Assembly (NCBI GenBank): GCA_027346765.1
Contig: DAIERN010000113.1
Coordinates: forward strand, 1 to 5,316
Direction: 5' to 3'
Length of the DNA: 5,316 nt
Source: Chloroflexota bacterium
GTDB lineage: Bacteria > Chloroflexota > Limnocylindria > Limnocylindrales > CSP1-4
Below are positions 1 through 5,316 of the stretch, one piece after another; the stretch's first letter is position 1; every line of letters begins with the position of its first letter. The position numbers and the translations under genes are program-made. The notes below the pieces were generated by a model, which saw only the letters and a list, made by a program, of their open reading frames with translations, did no database searches and was not told the origin of the DNA.

Positions 1-315
1 GTCGAACGCGTCGACGCCTTTCGCCAGATCCTGAGCGACATCCTGACCCTCAATGCGACGCTCGTTAACCAGGCGCAGAACGAGGAGATCAAGCGCCTGA
101 CTGAGGCGAGCTTCACGCAGAACGAAGAGGTCAAGCGCATCTCCGCATGGGCCGCGATCCTGTTCGCGCCCACGCTCATCGGCACCATCTACGGCATGAA
201 CTTCAAGGTGATGCCTGAGCTGGATTGGGCGCTCGGCTATCCCTTCGCGCTGATGCTGATGCTCGTGGTAAGCGTGTCGCTGTTCTTCGTTTTCAGGTCG
301 CGCGGCTGGTTGTGA
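1..315 (+). CDS. corA: CorA-family magnesium/divalent cation channel, C-terminal part (5' end outside window)
   Basis: Only the last 104 codons are present; the frame is open from base 1 to a TGA at 313-315. CorA proteins form homopentameric inner-membrane channels that take up Mg2+ (also Co2+ or Ni2+). Seen here: a long charged helix (fragment residues about 1-50, rich in Glu, Lys and Gln) matching the stalk helix that leads into the pore. The first membrane helix follows (about 50-66) and ends in the family signature YGMNF, with GMN at fragment residues 65-67 (bases 193-201). Next comes MPEL, the usual periplasmic-loop sequence, then a second membrane helix (about 80-97) and a basic tail FRSRGWL. 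GMN followed by MPEL is diagnostic of a canonical CorA, so transport activity is plausible. The stop codon overlaps the GTG start of the following MFS gene. The last codons resemble the end of the second corA-like gene in this window. Certain as to family; ion specificity is not readable. Confidence 0.95.
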   Translation, partial: VERVDAFRQILSDILTLNATLVNQAQNEEIKRLTEASFTQNEEVKRISAWAAILFAPTLIGTIYGMNFKVMPELDWALGYPFALMLMLVVSVSLFFVFRSRGWL

Positions 316-1895
316 GCCACTCCCCGCGCGCCGGCGCGTGGGTGCTACTGGGCGCCCTGGGCCTGGGCGTGCTGCTCGTGGGCATCGAGCTCATGGTGAC
401 CGCCGTCGCTCTGCCCCAGATCATCGCCGACCTTGCCGACTGGACCCGCCTGCGTGAGGCGTCGTGGATCGTCAACGCCTATCTGGTGGCGTACATCGCG
501 GTGATGCCGCTCTGTGGACGCGCGGCGGATCGACACAGCCTCGCGGCTCTGTACGGGCTGTCGCTGGGCGCGTTCGCGCTTGGCTCCATCTTGTGCGGCG
601 CGGCCCCGAGCCTCGAATGGCTGATTGCGGCGCGGATCGTGCAGGGCGCGGGCGCGGGCGCGATCTTCCCGCTCGCGACGGCCGCGGCGGGTCACCTGTT
701 CGAGGGCCAGTCACGCGCCCGCGCCATCGGCGTGATTGGCGCGCTGTCCTTCCTGGGCATGGCGGCAGGGCCGGTCATCGGTGCCGCGGTGTTGTCGCTC
801 GAGGTGCCCATGGGTGCGCTGACGGCGCCGGCGTGGCGCTGGATCTTCTATCTGCCGGCGCCGCTCGCGGTGCTGAGCGGGCTGTACCTGTGGGCCGCGG
901 CGCCAGCGTGGCCGCGTCAGTCCGCCACCGGGCGGCTGGACCTGGCCGGTGGCGCGCTGTTCACCTCGGGCCTCGCCCTCGCCTTGGTGGCGCTCACGAC
1001 GGTCGGCGCGGACGGCTCGCCCGATCCGCTGCTGCTGGCCGGTGCCGGCGGCATCCTCCTCGCGCTCGCGTTTGTGCGCTTTGGTCGGGCGGCCGACCCG
1101 TTCATCGACCTGCGCATGTTCCGCGATCGCACCTTTACCGGGGCGACGCTGATGAGCCTGATCACCGGCTATTCGCTCGCCACGGCCATCATCGGCGCGG
1201 CGGTGTTCGTCGATCGCGTGCGCTACGCCGGGCCGGCCGAGCAGCAGCTGACACTGGGCGCCCTGGCCGGAGCGATGGCGATCGGCGCGCTGGGGGCCGG
1301 CTTTCTCGTTCGGCCCATGGGCGTGATGGTGCCCAGCATTGCCGGCCTGCTCGCGGAGATCGGTGGCCTGCTGCTGATGTCGCGCGCCGATCCAACGACT
1401 GACCTAGCCACCCTGTGCGCCGCGCTGGCCCTGTTTGGCGTGGGCTTTGGCGTCACCGTGACGGCGCGAACGACCGGCGCGCTCGAGGCGCTGGGGCGCA
1501 AGGCGTTTGGGGTGGGATCCGCCGTGCTCACGGTGGCGCGCATGATCGGCATGGGCACGGGCCTCGCCGCGCTCACGGTTCTGGGCTCGAACAGGATCGA
1601 GGCGCTGAGCGTCGTCCTGACCGACCAGGTGGCGCGCGACGCGGTCCTGCCACTCGCGCTGCGCGGGCGGCCACTCGAGGATTACCTGGTGGTCGACGCC
1701 CTGGAGCGCTGGGCCGCCGTGGAGGCTGCCCAGATCCTGGCGTGGACGTTCCTTGTCGCGGCCGTCGTGACGGCGGTCGCAATACTGCCTACGCTCGCCA
1801 TGCGCAACAGGCCCGGATCACATGCCCGGTCAGCGGAAGGTGAGGAAGTCGGCAATGTCGTCGAGGAGGCGTCACGAGCGGGGCTCGCCATCTGA
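312..1895 (+). CDS. DHA2-type major facilitator superfamily transporter, 14 membrane helices
   Basis: 527 aa if started at GTG 312, which overlaps the upstream corA stop as GTGA. That start removes an arginine-rich stretch that merely reads through corA and leaves a short cytoplasmic tail before helix 1. The protein should be a proton-driven inner-membrane exporter. Visible family marks: helix 1 with GIELMVTAVALP (the LDxTIVNVALP motif of 14-helix exporters, with Glu for Asp); motif A GRAADRH at 69-75 in loop 2-3; motif B with R108, Q111 and G112 in helix 4; motif C GMAAGPVIG at about 149-157 in helix 5; WRWIF at 175-179 opening helix 6. About 14 hydrophobic segments can be counted, and the length fits the DHA2 family (about 450-550 aa). 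A polar stretch before the last helix is probably an external loop. Substrate is unknown; multidrug or antibiotic efflux is the family default. No good Shine-Dalgarno is seen, consistent with coupling to corA. The 3' end overlaps the next gene by 41 nt. Confidence 0.92.
   Translation: MSHSPRAGAWVLLGALGLGVLLVGIELMVTAVALPQIIADLADWTRLREASWIVNAYLVAYIAVMPLCGRAADRHSLAALYGLSLGAFALGSILCGAAPSLEWLIAARIVQGAGAGAIFPLATAAAGHLFEGQSRARAIGVIGALSFLGMAAGPVIGAAVLSLEVPMGALTAPAWRWIFYLPAPLAVLSGLYLWAAAPAWPRQSATGRLDLAGGALFTSGLALALVALTTVGADGSPDPLLLAGAGGILLALAFVRFGRAADPFIDLRMFRDRTFTGATLMSLITGYSLATAIIGAAVFVDRVRYAGPAEQQLTLGALAGAMAIGALGAGFLVRPMGVMVPSIAGLLAEIGGLLLMSRADPTTDLATLCAALALFGVGFGVTVTARTTGALEALGRKAFGVGSAVLTVARMIGMGTGLAALTVLGSNRIEALSVVLTDQVARDAVLPLALRGRPLEDYLVVDALERWAAVEAAQILAWTFLVAAVVTAVAILPTLAMRNRPGSHARSAEGEEVGNVVEEASRAGLAI
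1837..1848 (+). promoter_or_regulatory. Ribosome binding site deciding the start of the second corA-like gene
   Basis: The purine-rich run AAGGTGAGGAAG lies inside the 3' end of the MFS gene. Its GAGGA core (1842-1846) is 8 nt before ATG 1855. This favours ATG 1855 over the upstream in-frame ATG 1822, which has no comparable site. A second purine run, GAGGAGG (about 1863-1869), lies downstream of ATG 1855, but no usable in-frame start follows it. Confidence 0.6.
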
Positions 1896-2877
1896 GAATC
1901 CCGCCGGCGCCAACGAGCTCTGGGCGCTCAGCTGGACTGAAGGGAGCGGCGCGCAACCGCTGACCGGCCTGGACGCGCTCAAGAAGGCCTACACGGCCGA
2001 CACGTCCGCCCGCTTCTGGATCGACCTGATATCGCCCGGCGCCGAGCTGCTGGACGCGCTGACCAAGCTGCTGGGCCTGCATCCGCTGGTGACCGAGGAC
2101 ATCCTCGAGCGCAACCAGCGCGCCAAGATCGAGCAGACCGGCGACGCGCTGCACCTGGTCATGTTCGCGCTTGAATACCAGGGCGAGGTCGTGCCGCATG
2201 AGCTCGACATCGTCCTGGGGCCGCGCTACCTGCTGACGGCGCACGACACCGGCATCGATCTGCGCGGCGCGCAGGTGCTGCGCCGCGACCCCGGCATTCA
2301 CCTCGCCGAAGGCCCGGATTTCGTGCTCTGGATGGTCACCGACTGGCTGGTCGACCAGTACTTTCCCGTTTTCGACAAGCTGGGCGACGAGATCGACGAG
2401 CTCGAGGTCCAGGTCGTGCGCAAGCCGGGCACCTGGGTCGTCGAGCGGCTGTTCACGCTGCGCCGCGACCTGCTCGAAATCCGCCATGCGGTCAACCCGC
2501 AGCGCGAGATCTTCAACCAGCTGACCAACCGCGACCTGGGTTTGATCAGGCCCGAGCGCATCGTCTATTTCCGCGATGTCTACGACCACCTGATCCGACT
2601 GACCGACGAGCTCGATTCATACCGCGAGCTGGTCAGCACGACGCTCGATATCTACCTGTCGCAGATCAACAACAACCTGTCAGAGATCATGAAGCGCCTG
2701 ACCGGGGTGACGGTGATCCTGGCCACCATCGGCGCGATCGGGGGCATCTTCGGCATGAGCGAGGCGGGCGCGGCCTTCGCGGGCACCGAGGCGATCGGCT
2801 TCTGGCTGGTGACGATCGTGGCCGTGGGCATGGCGCTGCTCGTGGGGCTCTATTTCAGGCGGCGCGGCTGGATCTAG
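1855..2877 (+). CDS. Divergent CorA-family divalent cation transporter with GMS in place of GMN
   Basis: 340 aa from ATG 1855. The family layout is complete. An alpha/beta cytoplasmic domain covers about residues 20-200 (blocks FWIDLISPG, VTEDILERNQRAKIE, HLVMFALEY). Long stalk helices follow (about 200-280, with LDEL-type heptads and IYLSQINNNLSEIMKRLT). Two C-terminal membrane helices lie at about 284-299 and 313-334, and the tail is RRRGWI. The first helix ends GIFGMSEAG, so the GMN selectivity motif reads GMS at residues 300-302 (bases 2752-2760), and the usual MPEL loop is absent; the loop is short and rich in Ala and Gly. GMN is essential in characterised CorA channels, while ZntB-type relatives use GIN, so ion choice or mechanism may differ. 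The gene overlaps the MFS gene by 41 nt and is probably co-transcribed with it and the upstream corA. Family membership is secure; magnesium transport is not assured. Confidence 0.93.
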   Translation: MSSRRRHERGSPSENPAGANELWALSWTEGSGAQPLTGLDALKKAYTADTSARFWIDLISPGAELLDALTKLLGLHPLVTEDILERNQRAKIEQTGDALHLVMFALEYQGEVVPHELDIVLGPRYLLTAHDTGIDLRGAQVLRRDPGIHLAEGPDFVLWMVTDWLVDQYFPVFDKLGDEIDELEVQVVRKPGTWVVERLFTLRRDLLEIRHAVNPQREIFNQLTNRDLGLIRPERIVYFRDVYDHLIRLTDELDSYRELVSTTLDIYLSQINNNLSEIMKRLTGVTVILATIGAIGGIFGMSEAGAAFAGTEAIGFWLVTIVAVGMALLVGLYFRRRGWI

Positions 2878-2888
2878 CCGCAAGCTAG
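2874..2888. repeat. Perfect inverted repeat spanning both stop codons of a convergent gene pair
   Basis: CTAGC, CGCAA loop, GCTAG: a 5-bp perfect stem whose left arm contains the TAG of the plus-strand corA-like gene (2875-2877) and whose right arm contains the TAG of the minus-strand sortase-like gene (2885-2887). The stem is too short and lacks the T-tract expected of a strong intrinsic terminator. It may be a weak bidirectional transcription end or chance, because two convergent TAG stops close together automatically give a 3-bp inverted repeat. Confidence 0.35.
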
Positions 2889-3772
2889 TTCGGCAGGCAG
2901 ACCCGGGGGTGTGGCGTGGGGTGCACGTCGCCGTAGCTGGCCGGCACAACGGTCAGCGGCCGCGCGGCGATCTGCAGCTTGGGGATGTGGCCGTGCCAGC
3001 CCTCGCTCGTCTGGAGCACGAGCTGGTGCATGCCAGCCGGGACCTGGGTGATCGTCAGGTCGGTCGCGTGGCGCTTCACTTTGACGATCTCGTACAGGTG
3101 CAGCATGTTGTCGTTCGTGTAGACCTGGACGAGCGAGCCGATCATGGACGCGCCGTCGTTGTACTTCGACGCATGCAGCAGCGGCGCGAACATGCCGTCC
3201 TGCGCGTGGCCGTAGATGTAGGTCGTGCCCGGACGGCCCGGGTTGACGAAGCCCACCATGTACATCGCCACGTCGCACAGCGGATAGAAGTCGACGTTGC
3301 CCGGCACGGCCAGGTTGCTGGCTATCAGCGGCAGGTCGATATCGAGCGACGGAATCACGATGCGCGTCGCGACCGCATTGCCACCCTGACCCGGCCGCGG
3401 CGTGGGGCCGGGCGTGGGCGGGGGAGTCGAGTCCGTTGGGCTCTCCGTGGGTTGCGGCGTGGGCCAGCCGGAATCGCCCACGGTGGGCTGCGGCGTGGGG
3501 CCCGGCGTAGCCGTTGCGGGTGGCTGGTCGGTGGGGTAGTCGGTGGGGTAGTCGGTAGAGAGGCTGCTGGGCGCCGGTGTCAGCGCCACGCCGCCACTTG
3601 GGATGGGCGTGTCGAGGCGCGGGTCACCGCCGCCGATCAGCGGCGCCGGCGTCTGCCACTCACCGAACGCCGAGGGCGCGTACGAGAGCAGGCCGGCGGT
3701 GAGCAGCGCCGCGCTCGCGCCCATCAGGAGCGTGGGCACGAGCCGGTCAAGCAACCATATAGCGACCTTCAT
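2885..3772 (-). CDS. Membrane-anchored sortase-fold protein (class E/F-like) with Ser at the catalytic Cys position
   Basis: 295 aa from ATG 3770-3772. Layout: an N-terminal uncleaved anchor (about residues 4-33, one Lys/Arg-flanked hydrophobic segment); a Pro/Thr/Ser-rich spacer (about 38-130) with TDYP and PTPQPT repeats; and a C-terminal sortase domain (about 135-275). The domain shows RIVIPSLDIDLPLI (the RIxIPxxxxxxPV opening strand), the PGRPGTTYIYGHA loop with the expected catalytic His189, and LVLQTSEGW where sortases read TLxTC. Ser256 (codon AGC, bases 3005-3007) therefore replaces the nucleophilic Cys. The strand that normally carries the catalytic Arg reads IPKLQIAA, with Lys265 nearest. 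Sortases cleave sorting signals and join surface proteins to the cell wall or pili; with these changes ordinary transpeptidation is doubtful. The only cysteines are Cys166 and Cys292. No LPxTG substrate gene is nearby. A longer TTG start at 3829 would overlap the divergent gene and add an arginine-rich leader before the anchor. It could be an inactive sortase-fold binding protein or a Ser variant. Confidence 0.85.
   Translation of the reverse strand: MKVAIWLLDRLVPTLLMGASAALLTAGLLSYAPSAFGEWQTPAPLIGGGDPRLDTPIPSGGVALTPAPSSLSTDYPTDYPTDQPPATATPGPTPQPTVGDSGWPTPQPTESPTDSTPPPTPGPTPRPGQGGNAVATRIVIPSLDIDLPLIASNLAVPGNVDFYPLCDVAMYMVGFVNPGRPGTTYIYGHAQDGMFAPLLHASKYNDGASMIGSLVQVYTNDNMLHLYEIVKVKRHATDLTITQVPAGMHQLVLQTSEGWHGHIPKLQIAARPLTVVPASYGDVHPTPHPRVCLPN
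3527..3558 (-). repeat. 12-bp tandem repeat encoding TDYP units in the sortase-like spacer
   Basis: GTCGGTGGGGTA occurs twice without interruption (3527-3538, 3539-3550), followed by a degenerate third copy (GTCGGTAGAG). On the minus strand this encodes TDYP-TDYP-TDQP. It is an in-frame coding microsatellite in the flexible linker, so copy number could change without a frameshift. Nearby, GCGGCGTGGG recurs three times (3397, 3454 and 3490), encoding the PTPQP-type units of the same spacer. Confidence 0.7.
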
Positions 3773-3828
3773 TGGACGCTCGATGCTACCCCCGCCACCT
3801 TTTCGGCGCCGTAGTACTCTCAGACACA
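3773..3828. promoter_or_regulatory. 56-bp divergent promoter region between sortase-like and thioredoxin-like genes
   Basis: This is the only non-coding gap that must contain promoters, as it separates two divergent start codons. On the plus strand TAGTACT (3812-3818) ends 10 nt before ATG 3829. On the minus strand TAGCAT (3782-3787 read in reverse) ends 9 nt before ATG 3772. Both are weak matches to a TATAAT box, and neither start has a clear Shine-Dalgarno sequence, so leaderless or near-leaderless transcripts are possible. No convincing -35 boxes are seen. Exact boxes are speculative; the presence of promoters here follows from the gene layout. Confidence 0.4.
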
Positions 3829-4464
3829 ATGCGCCTTCCCGACTACCTCGGCGTGCTGGCCGCGCTGGTCGTCGGCGGATTGTTGACGATCGTGCTGCTG
3901 GCAGGATCGCTGGGTACCGCCCCAGCGCTGCCGACTCGTCCGCCGGTGTCCATTCCGCCGCTTCCGACGCCTACTCGCAACGATTCGCTGCCTTCGCCGT
4001 TGCCTTCTGGCAGCCCACTGGCGGGTAGCCTCGCAATCGGCCAGGTTGCGCCCGAGCTGCGGGTGACACTGACCGACGGCAGCCTGATGGACACGGCCGA
4101 CTTCGCCGGGCTGCCCCTCTGGGTCAACTTCACGGCCACCTGGTGCCCGCAATGCACGACCGAGCTACCAATGATGCAGCGCTTCGAGGCTCAGCTGAAA
4201 GACCAGATGACCGTCCTCATCGTCGATGTCGGCGAGGACCGCACCACCGTGCGCGACTTTCTCAAGGGGCTGAACGTCGACCTCACGGTGGGCTTGGATC
4301 CTGACAGCACGATCGCGGCCCAATGGGGCGCCAACGCGCTGCCGATCCACTACTGGATTGACGCCGACGGCGTCGTGCAACAGATCGTCTATGGCGGAGC
4401 CCCAGAGCAGACCTTTATCGAGGCCATTACCGCGCTCGTGCCCGAGTTCTCGGCCGACGAGTAG
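3829..4464 (+). CDS. Membrane-anchored TlpA/ResA-like thioredoxin-fold protein
   Basis: 211 aa from ATG 3829. An N-terminal hydrophobic segment (about 8-28) serves as signal anchor, followed by a Pro/Ser/Thr spacer (about 31-65: RPPVSIPPLPTPTR and similar). The thioredoxin fold runs from about 70 to 205 and begins IGQVAPELRVTLTDGSLM, as in AhpC/TSA and redoxin-type TlpA proteins. The active site is WCPQC at 105-109, after PLWVNFTAT. Pro172 in ALPIHYWIDADG is the expected cis-proline facing the active site, and the DADG turn is typical. The domain should act outside the membrane as a thiol-disulfide oxidoreductase, for example reducing cysteines of exported proteins or helping cytochrome c maturation. 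The second X of CXXC is Gln, where TlpA/ResA relatives usually have Pro, which may shift the redox potential. No cytochrome maturation gene is adjacent. It lies head-to-head with the sortase-like gene. Length and order fit the family well; the partner is unknown. Confidence 0.92.
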   Translation: MRLPDYLGVLAALVVGGLLTIVLLAGSLGTAPALPTRPPVSIPPLPTPTRNDSLPSPLPSGSPLAGSLAIGQVAPELRVTLTDGSLMDTADFAGLPLWVNFTATWCPQCTTELPMMQRFEAQLKDQMTVLIVDVGEDRTTVRDFLKGLNVDLTVGLDPDSTIAAQWGANALPIHYWIDADGVVQQIVYGGAPEQTFIEAITALVPEFSADE

Positions 4465-4531
4465 CGCGCTGGCGGACCCCGCGAGACAGACGCTAAAGAC
4501 CGTTCCGCGTGGACTGCGTAGCGCGGTCGAG

Positions 4532-5316
4532 TTGGCCGCGCGTCATCTCGAGGGACGGCCGCTGCTCGTCGTGAGCGACTTTGACGGCACCCTTGCGCGC
4601 ATTGTCGACGACCCGTGGGGTGCGTCCATCCTGCCCCTGGGCCGGCGCGCGTTGCGCACACTGGCGGGCTTGCCGCAGGTCCACGTTGTAGTGCTGTCCG
4701 GCCGCACGGCGCGCGACGCCGCTGCGCGAGTGCGCGTGGGTGGCGTGGCCTACCTGGGCAACCACGGCATGGAGAGCGCCTTCCTGCGGCGCGGTGGCCG
4801 GCCGGAGCGGCTGCGGACCCAGGTCGATGACGCTGCCCACGAGGCGGTTCACGCGGCCGAGCGGCTAGCCGACGAAGTGCCGCGGCTCATCTCCGAGTCG
4901 TGGCTCGTGGTGGAGCGCAAGCCGCCCGCGGTCGCGTTCCATTTCCGGACCGCGCCCGATCTCGCGCAGGCGTCCGCGAGCCTGCGGGCGGCCGTAGACC
5001 AACTTGACCCGGGCGGCATCCTGGAGCGCTTTCCCGGCCGGCGCGTGCTCGAGCTGCGGCCTTTTGGCGCCGTGGCCAAGGGCGAGGCGCTGCAGGCGCT
5101 GGCGCGTACCGGGGAGCTGCGTCTGCTGGTGATCGGCGCGCCGGGCTTCGCTGCCCCCGGTGTGGAGTGCGTGCACGCACCGTGGTCGGAGGCCGAGGAA
5201 GCGGCGCTGGTCGTCGCCACCGCTGATGTCGAGGGTGTACGACGGCCGGCACCCCGCCTGCTGGACCTCGCGGATCCGGCACGAGATGCCGAAGCGCAGC
5301 AGCAGGAGGGCGACGT
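4532..5316 (+). CDS. Trehalose-6-phosphate-phosphatase-like HAD protein, partial at 3' end, motif IV degenerate
   Basis: The frame stays open to the window edge, giving 261 full codons from TTG 4532. It resembles OtsB, which dephosphorylates trehalose 6-phosphate. Visible marks: HAD motif I DFDGTL at 16-21 (Asp16 nucleophile, Asp18 acid/base); motif II VVVLSGR with Ser56; LGNHGME at 75-81; VERKPPAVAFHFR at 127-139; and LELRPFGAVAKGEAL with the motif III Lys183. All match OtsB blocks in order. Motif IV, normally GDDxTDE, is replaced by VIGAPGFAAPG at about 200-210, so the Mg2+-binding acids are missing and the segment looks shortened. The start is uncertain: the frame is open back to ATG 4391, which would overlap the thioredoxin gene by 74 nt, and LKTVPRGLRSAVELAARHL just upstream of TTG 4532 looks like a genuine OtsB N-terminal helix. 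No candidate has a clear ribosome site. The last residues are polar (DAEAQQQEGD), probably near the C-terminus or a linker. Function as an active phosphatase is in doubt. Confidence 0.85.
   Translation, partial: MAARHLEGRPLLVVSDFDGTLARIVDDPWGASILPLGRRALRTLAGLPQVHVVVLSGRTARDAAARVRVGGVAYLGNHGMESAFLRRGGRPERLRTQVDDAAHEAVHAAERLADEVPRLISESWLVVERKPPAVAFHFRTAPDLAQASASLRAAVDQLDPGGILERFPGRRVLELRPFGAVAKGEALQALARTGELRLLVIGAPGFAAPGVECVHAPWSEAEEAALVVATADVEGVRRPAPRLLDLADPARDAEAQQQEGD

Noticed and set aside
225..311. ATG/GTG-type upstream start extending the MFS protein by 29 residues
   Set aside because: This stretch lies within the corA coding region, reads as an Arg/Ala/Asp-rich out-of-frame peptide, and precedes helix 1 without adding any family feature. 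GTG 312 fits a stop-start overlap.
464..1402. 312-aa plus-strand frame inside the MFS gene
   Set aside because: Arg/Gly/Ala-rich composition without membrane helices or motifs, overlapping the true MFS frame; a shadow.
1789..2589. 266-aa open frame on the minus strand opposite the second corA-like gene
   Set aside because: It has no recognisable motif and is fully antisense to a complete CorA-like protein; a high-GC shadow frame.
2874..2888. Strong bidirectional intrinsic terminator
   Set aside because: The stem is only 5 bp and there is no T-tract on either strand; kept only as an inverted repeat.
3397..3560. Repeats considered as a CRISPR array or intergenic repeat element
   Set aside because: Units are 10-12 bp, without regular spacers, and sit in frame in a Pro/Thr-rich linker.
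2909..3814. 301-aa open frame on the plus strand opposite the sortase-like gene
   Set aside because: It is rich in Arg, Val, His and Gly with no domain, as expected from the antisense reading of a high-GC gene. The minus-strand frame carries sortase blocks and a membrane anchor.
3773..3829. Longer TTG start (3829) for the sortase-like protein
   Set aside because: It would overlap the divergent ATG and put a glycine/arginine-rich leader before an otherwise perfect signal anchor. ATG 3772 gives a normal anchored protein.

Overview
The window is a compact, high-GC stretch of bacterial chromosome holding six protein-coding genes and almost no intergenic DNA. Organism: GC is high throughout, codon third positions are mostly G or C, GTG is used as a start, and two membrane-anchored extracytoplasmic proteins carry long Pro/Thr/Ser linkers. 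Together these suggest Chloroflexota, possibly an uncultured soil or freshwater lineage. An actinobacterial-type genome cannot be excluded. No rRNA, protein marker or database search supports this placement, so it is an inference only. No tRNA, rRNA, CRISPR array, insertion sequence or phage gene was seen.

Layout. Bases 1-2877 are a forward-strand transport block: the 3' end of a CorA-type Mg2+ channel gene with a classical GMN signature, a 14-helix DHA2-type major facilitator gene, and a second, divergent CorA-like gene in which GMN reads GMS. The MFS gene is tied to both neighbours by overlapping reading frames (4 nt upstream, 41 nt downstream), which points to one translationally coupled operon. 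Bases 2885-3772 on the minus strand encode a membrane-anchored sortase-fold protein that converges on the second corA, with 7 bp between the two stop codons. A 56-bp divergent intergenic region then precedes a forward membrane-anchored TlpA/ResA-like thioredoxin (3829-4464). The window ends inside a trehalose-6-phosphate-phosphatase-like HAD gene on the plus strand.

How the genes may work together. The CorA/MFS/CorA block looks like an ion or drug transport operon. The sortase-like and thioredoxin-like proteins are transcribed divergently, share the same architecture (N-terminal anchor, Pro-rich spacer, extracytoplasmic domain) and may act at the same cell-surface site. The most striking theme is that three of the six genes belong to well-known families but lack signature residues. 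The sortase has Ser where the catalytic Cys belongs and no Arg at the expected place. The second CorA has GMS for GMN. The OtsB-like HAD protein has a normal nucleophile motif but no recognisable acidic motif IV. No wholly new multi-gene system can be demonstrated from this window. The sortase-like/thioredoxin-like pair is the best candidate for an undescribed functional partnership.
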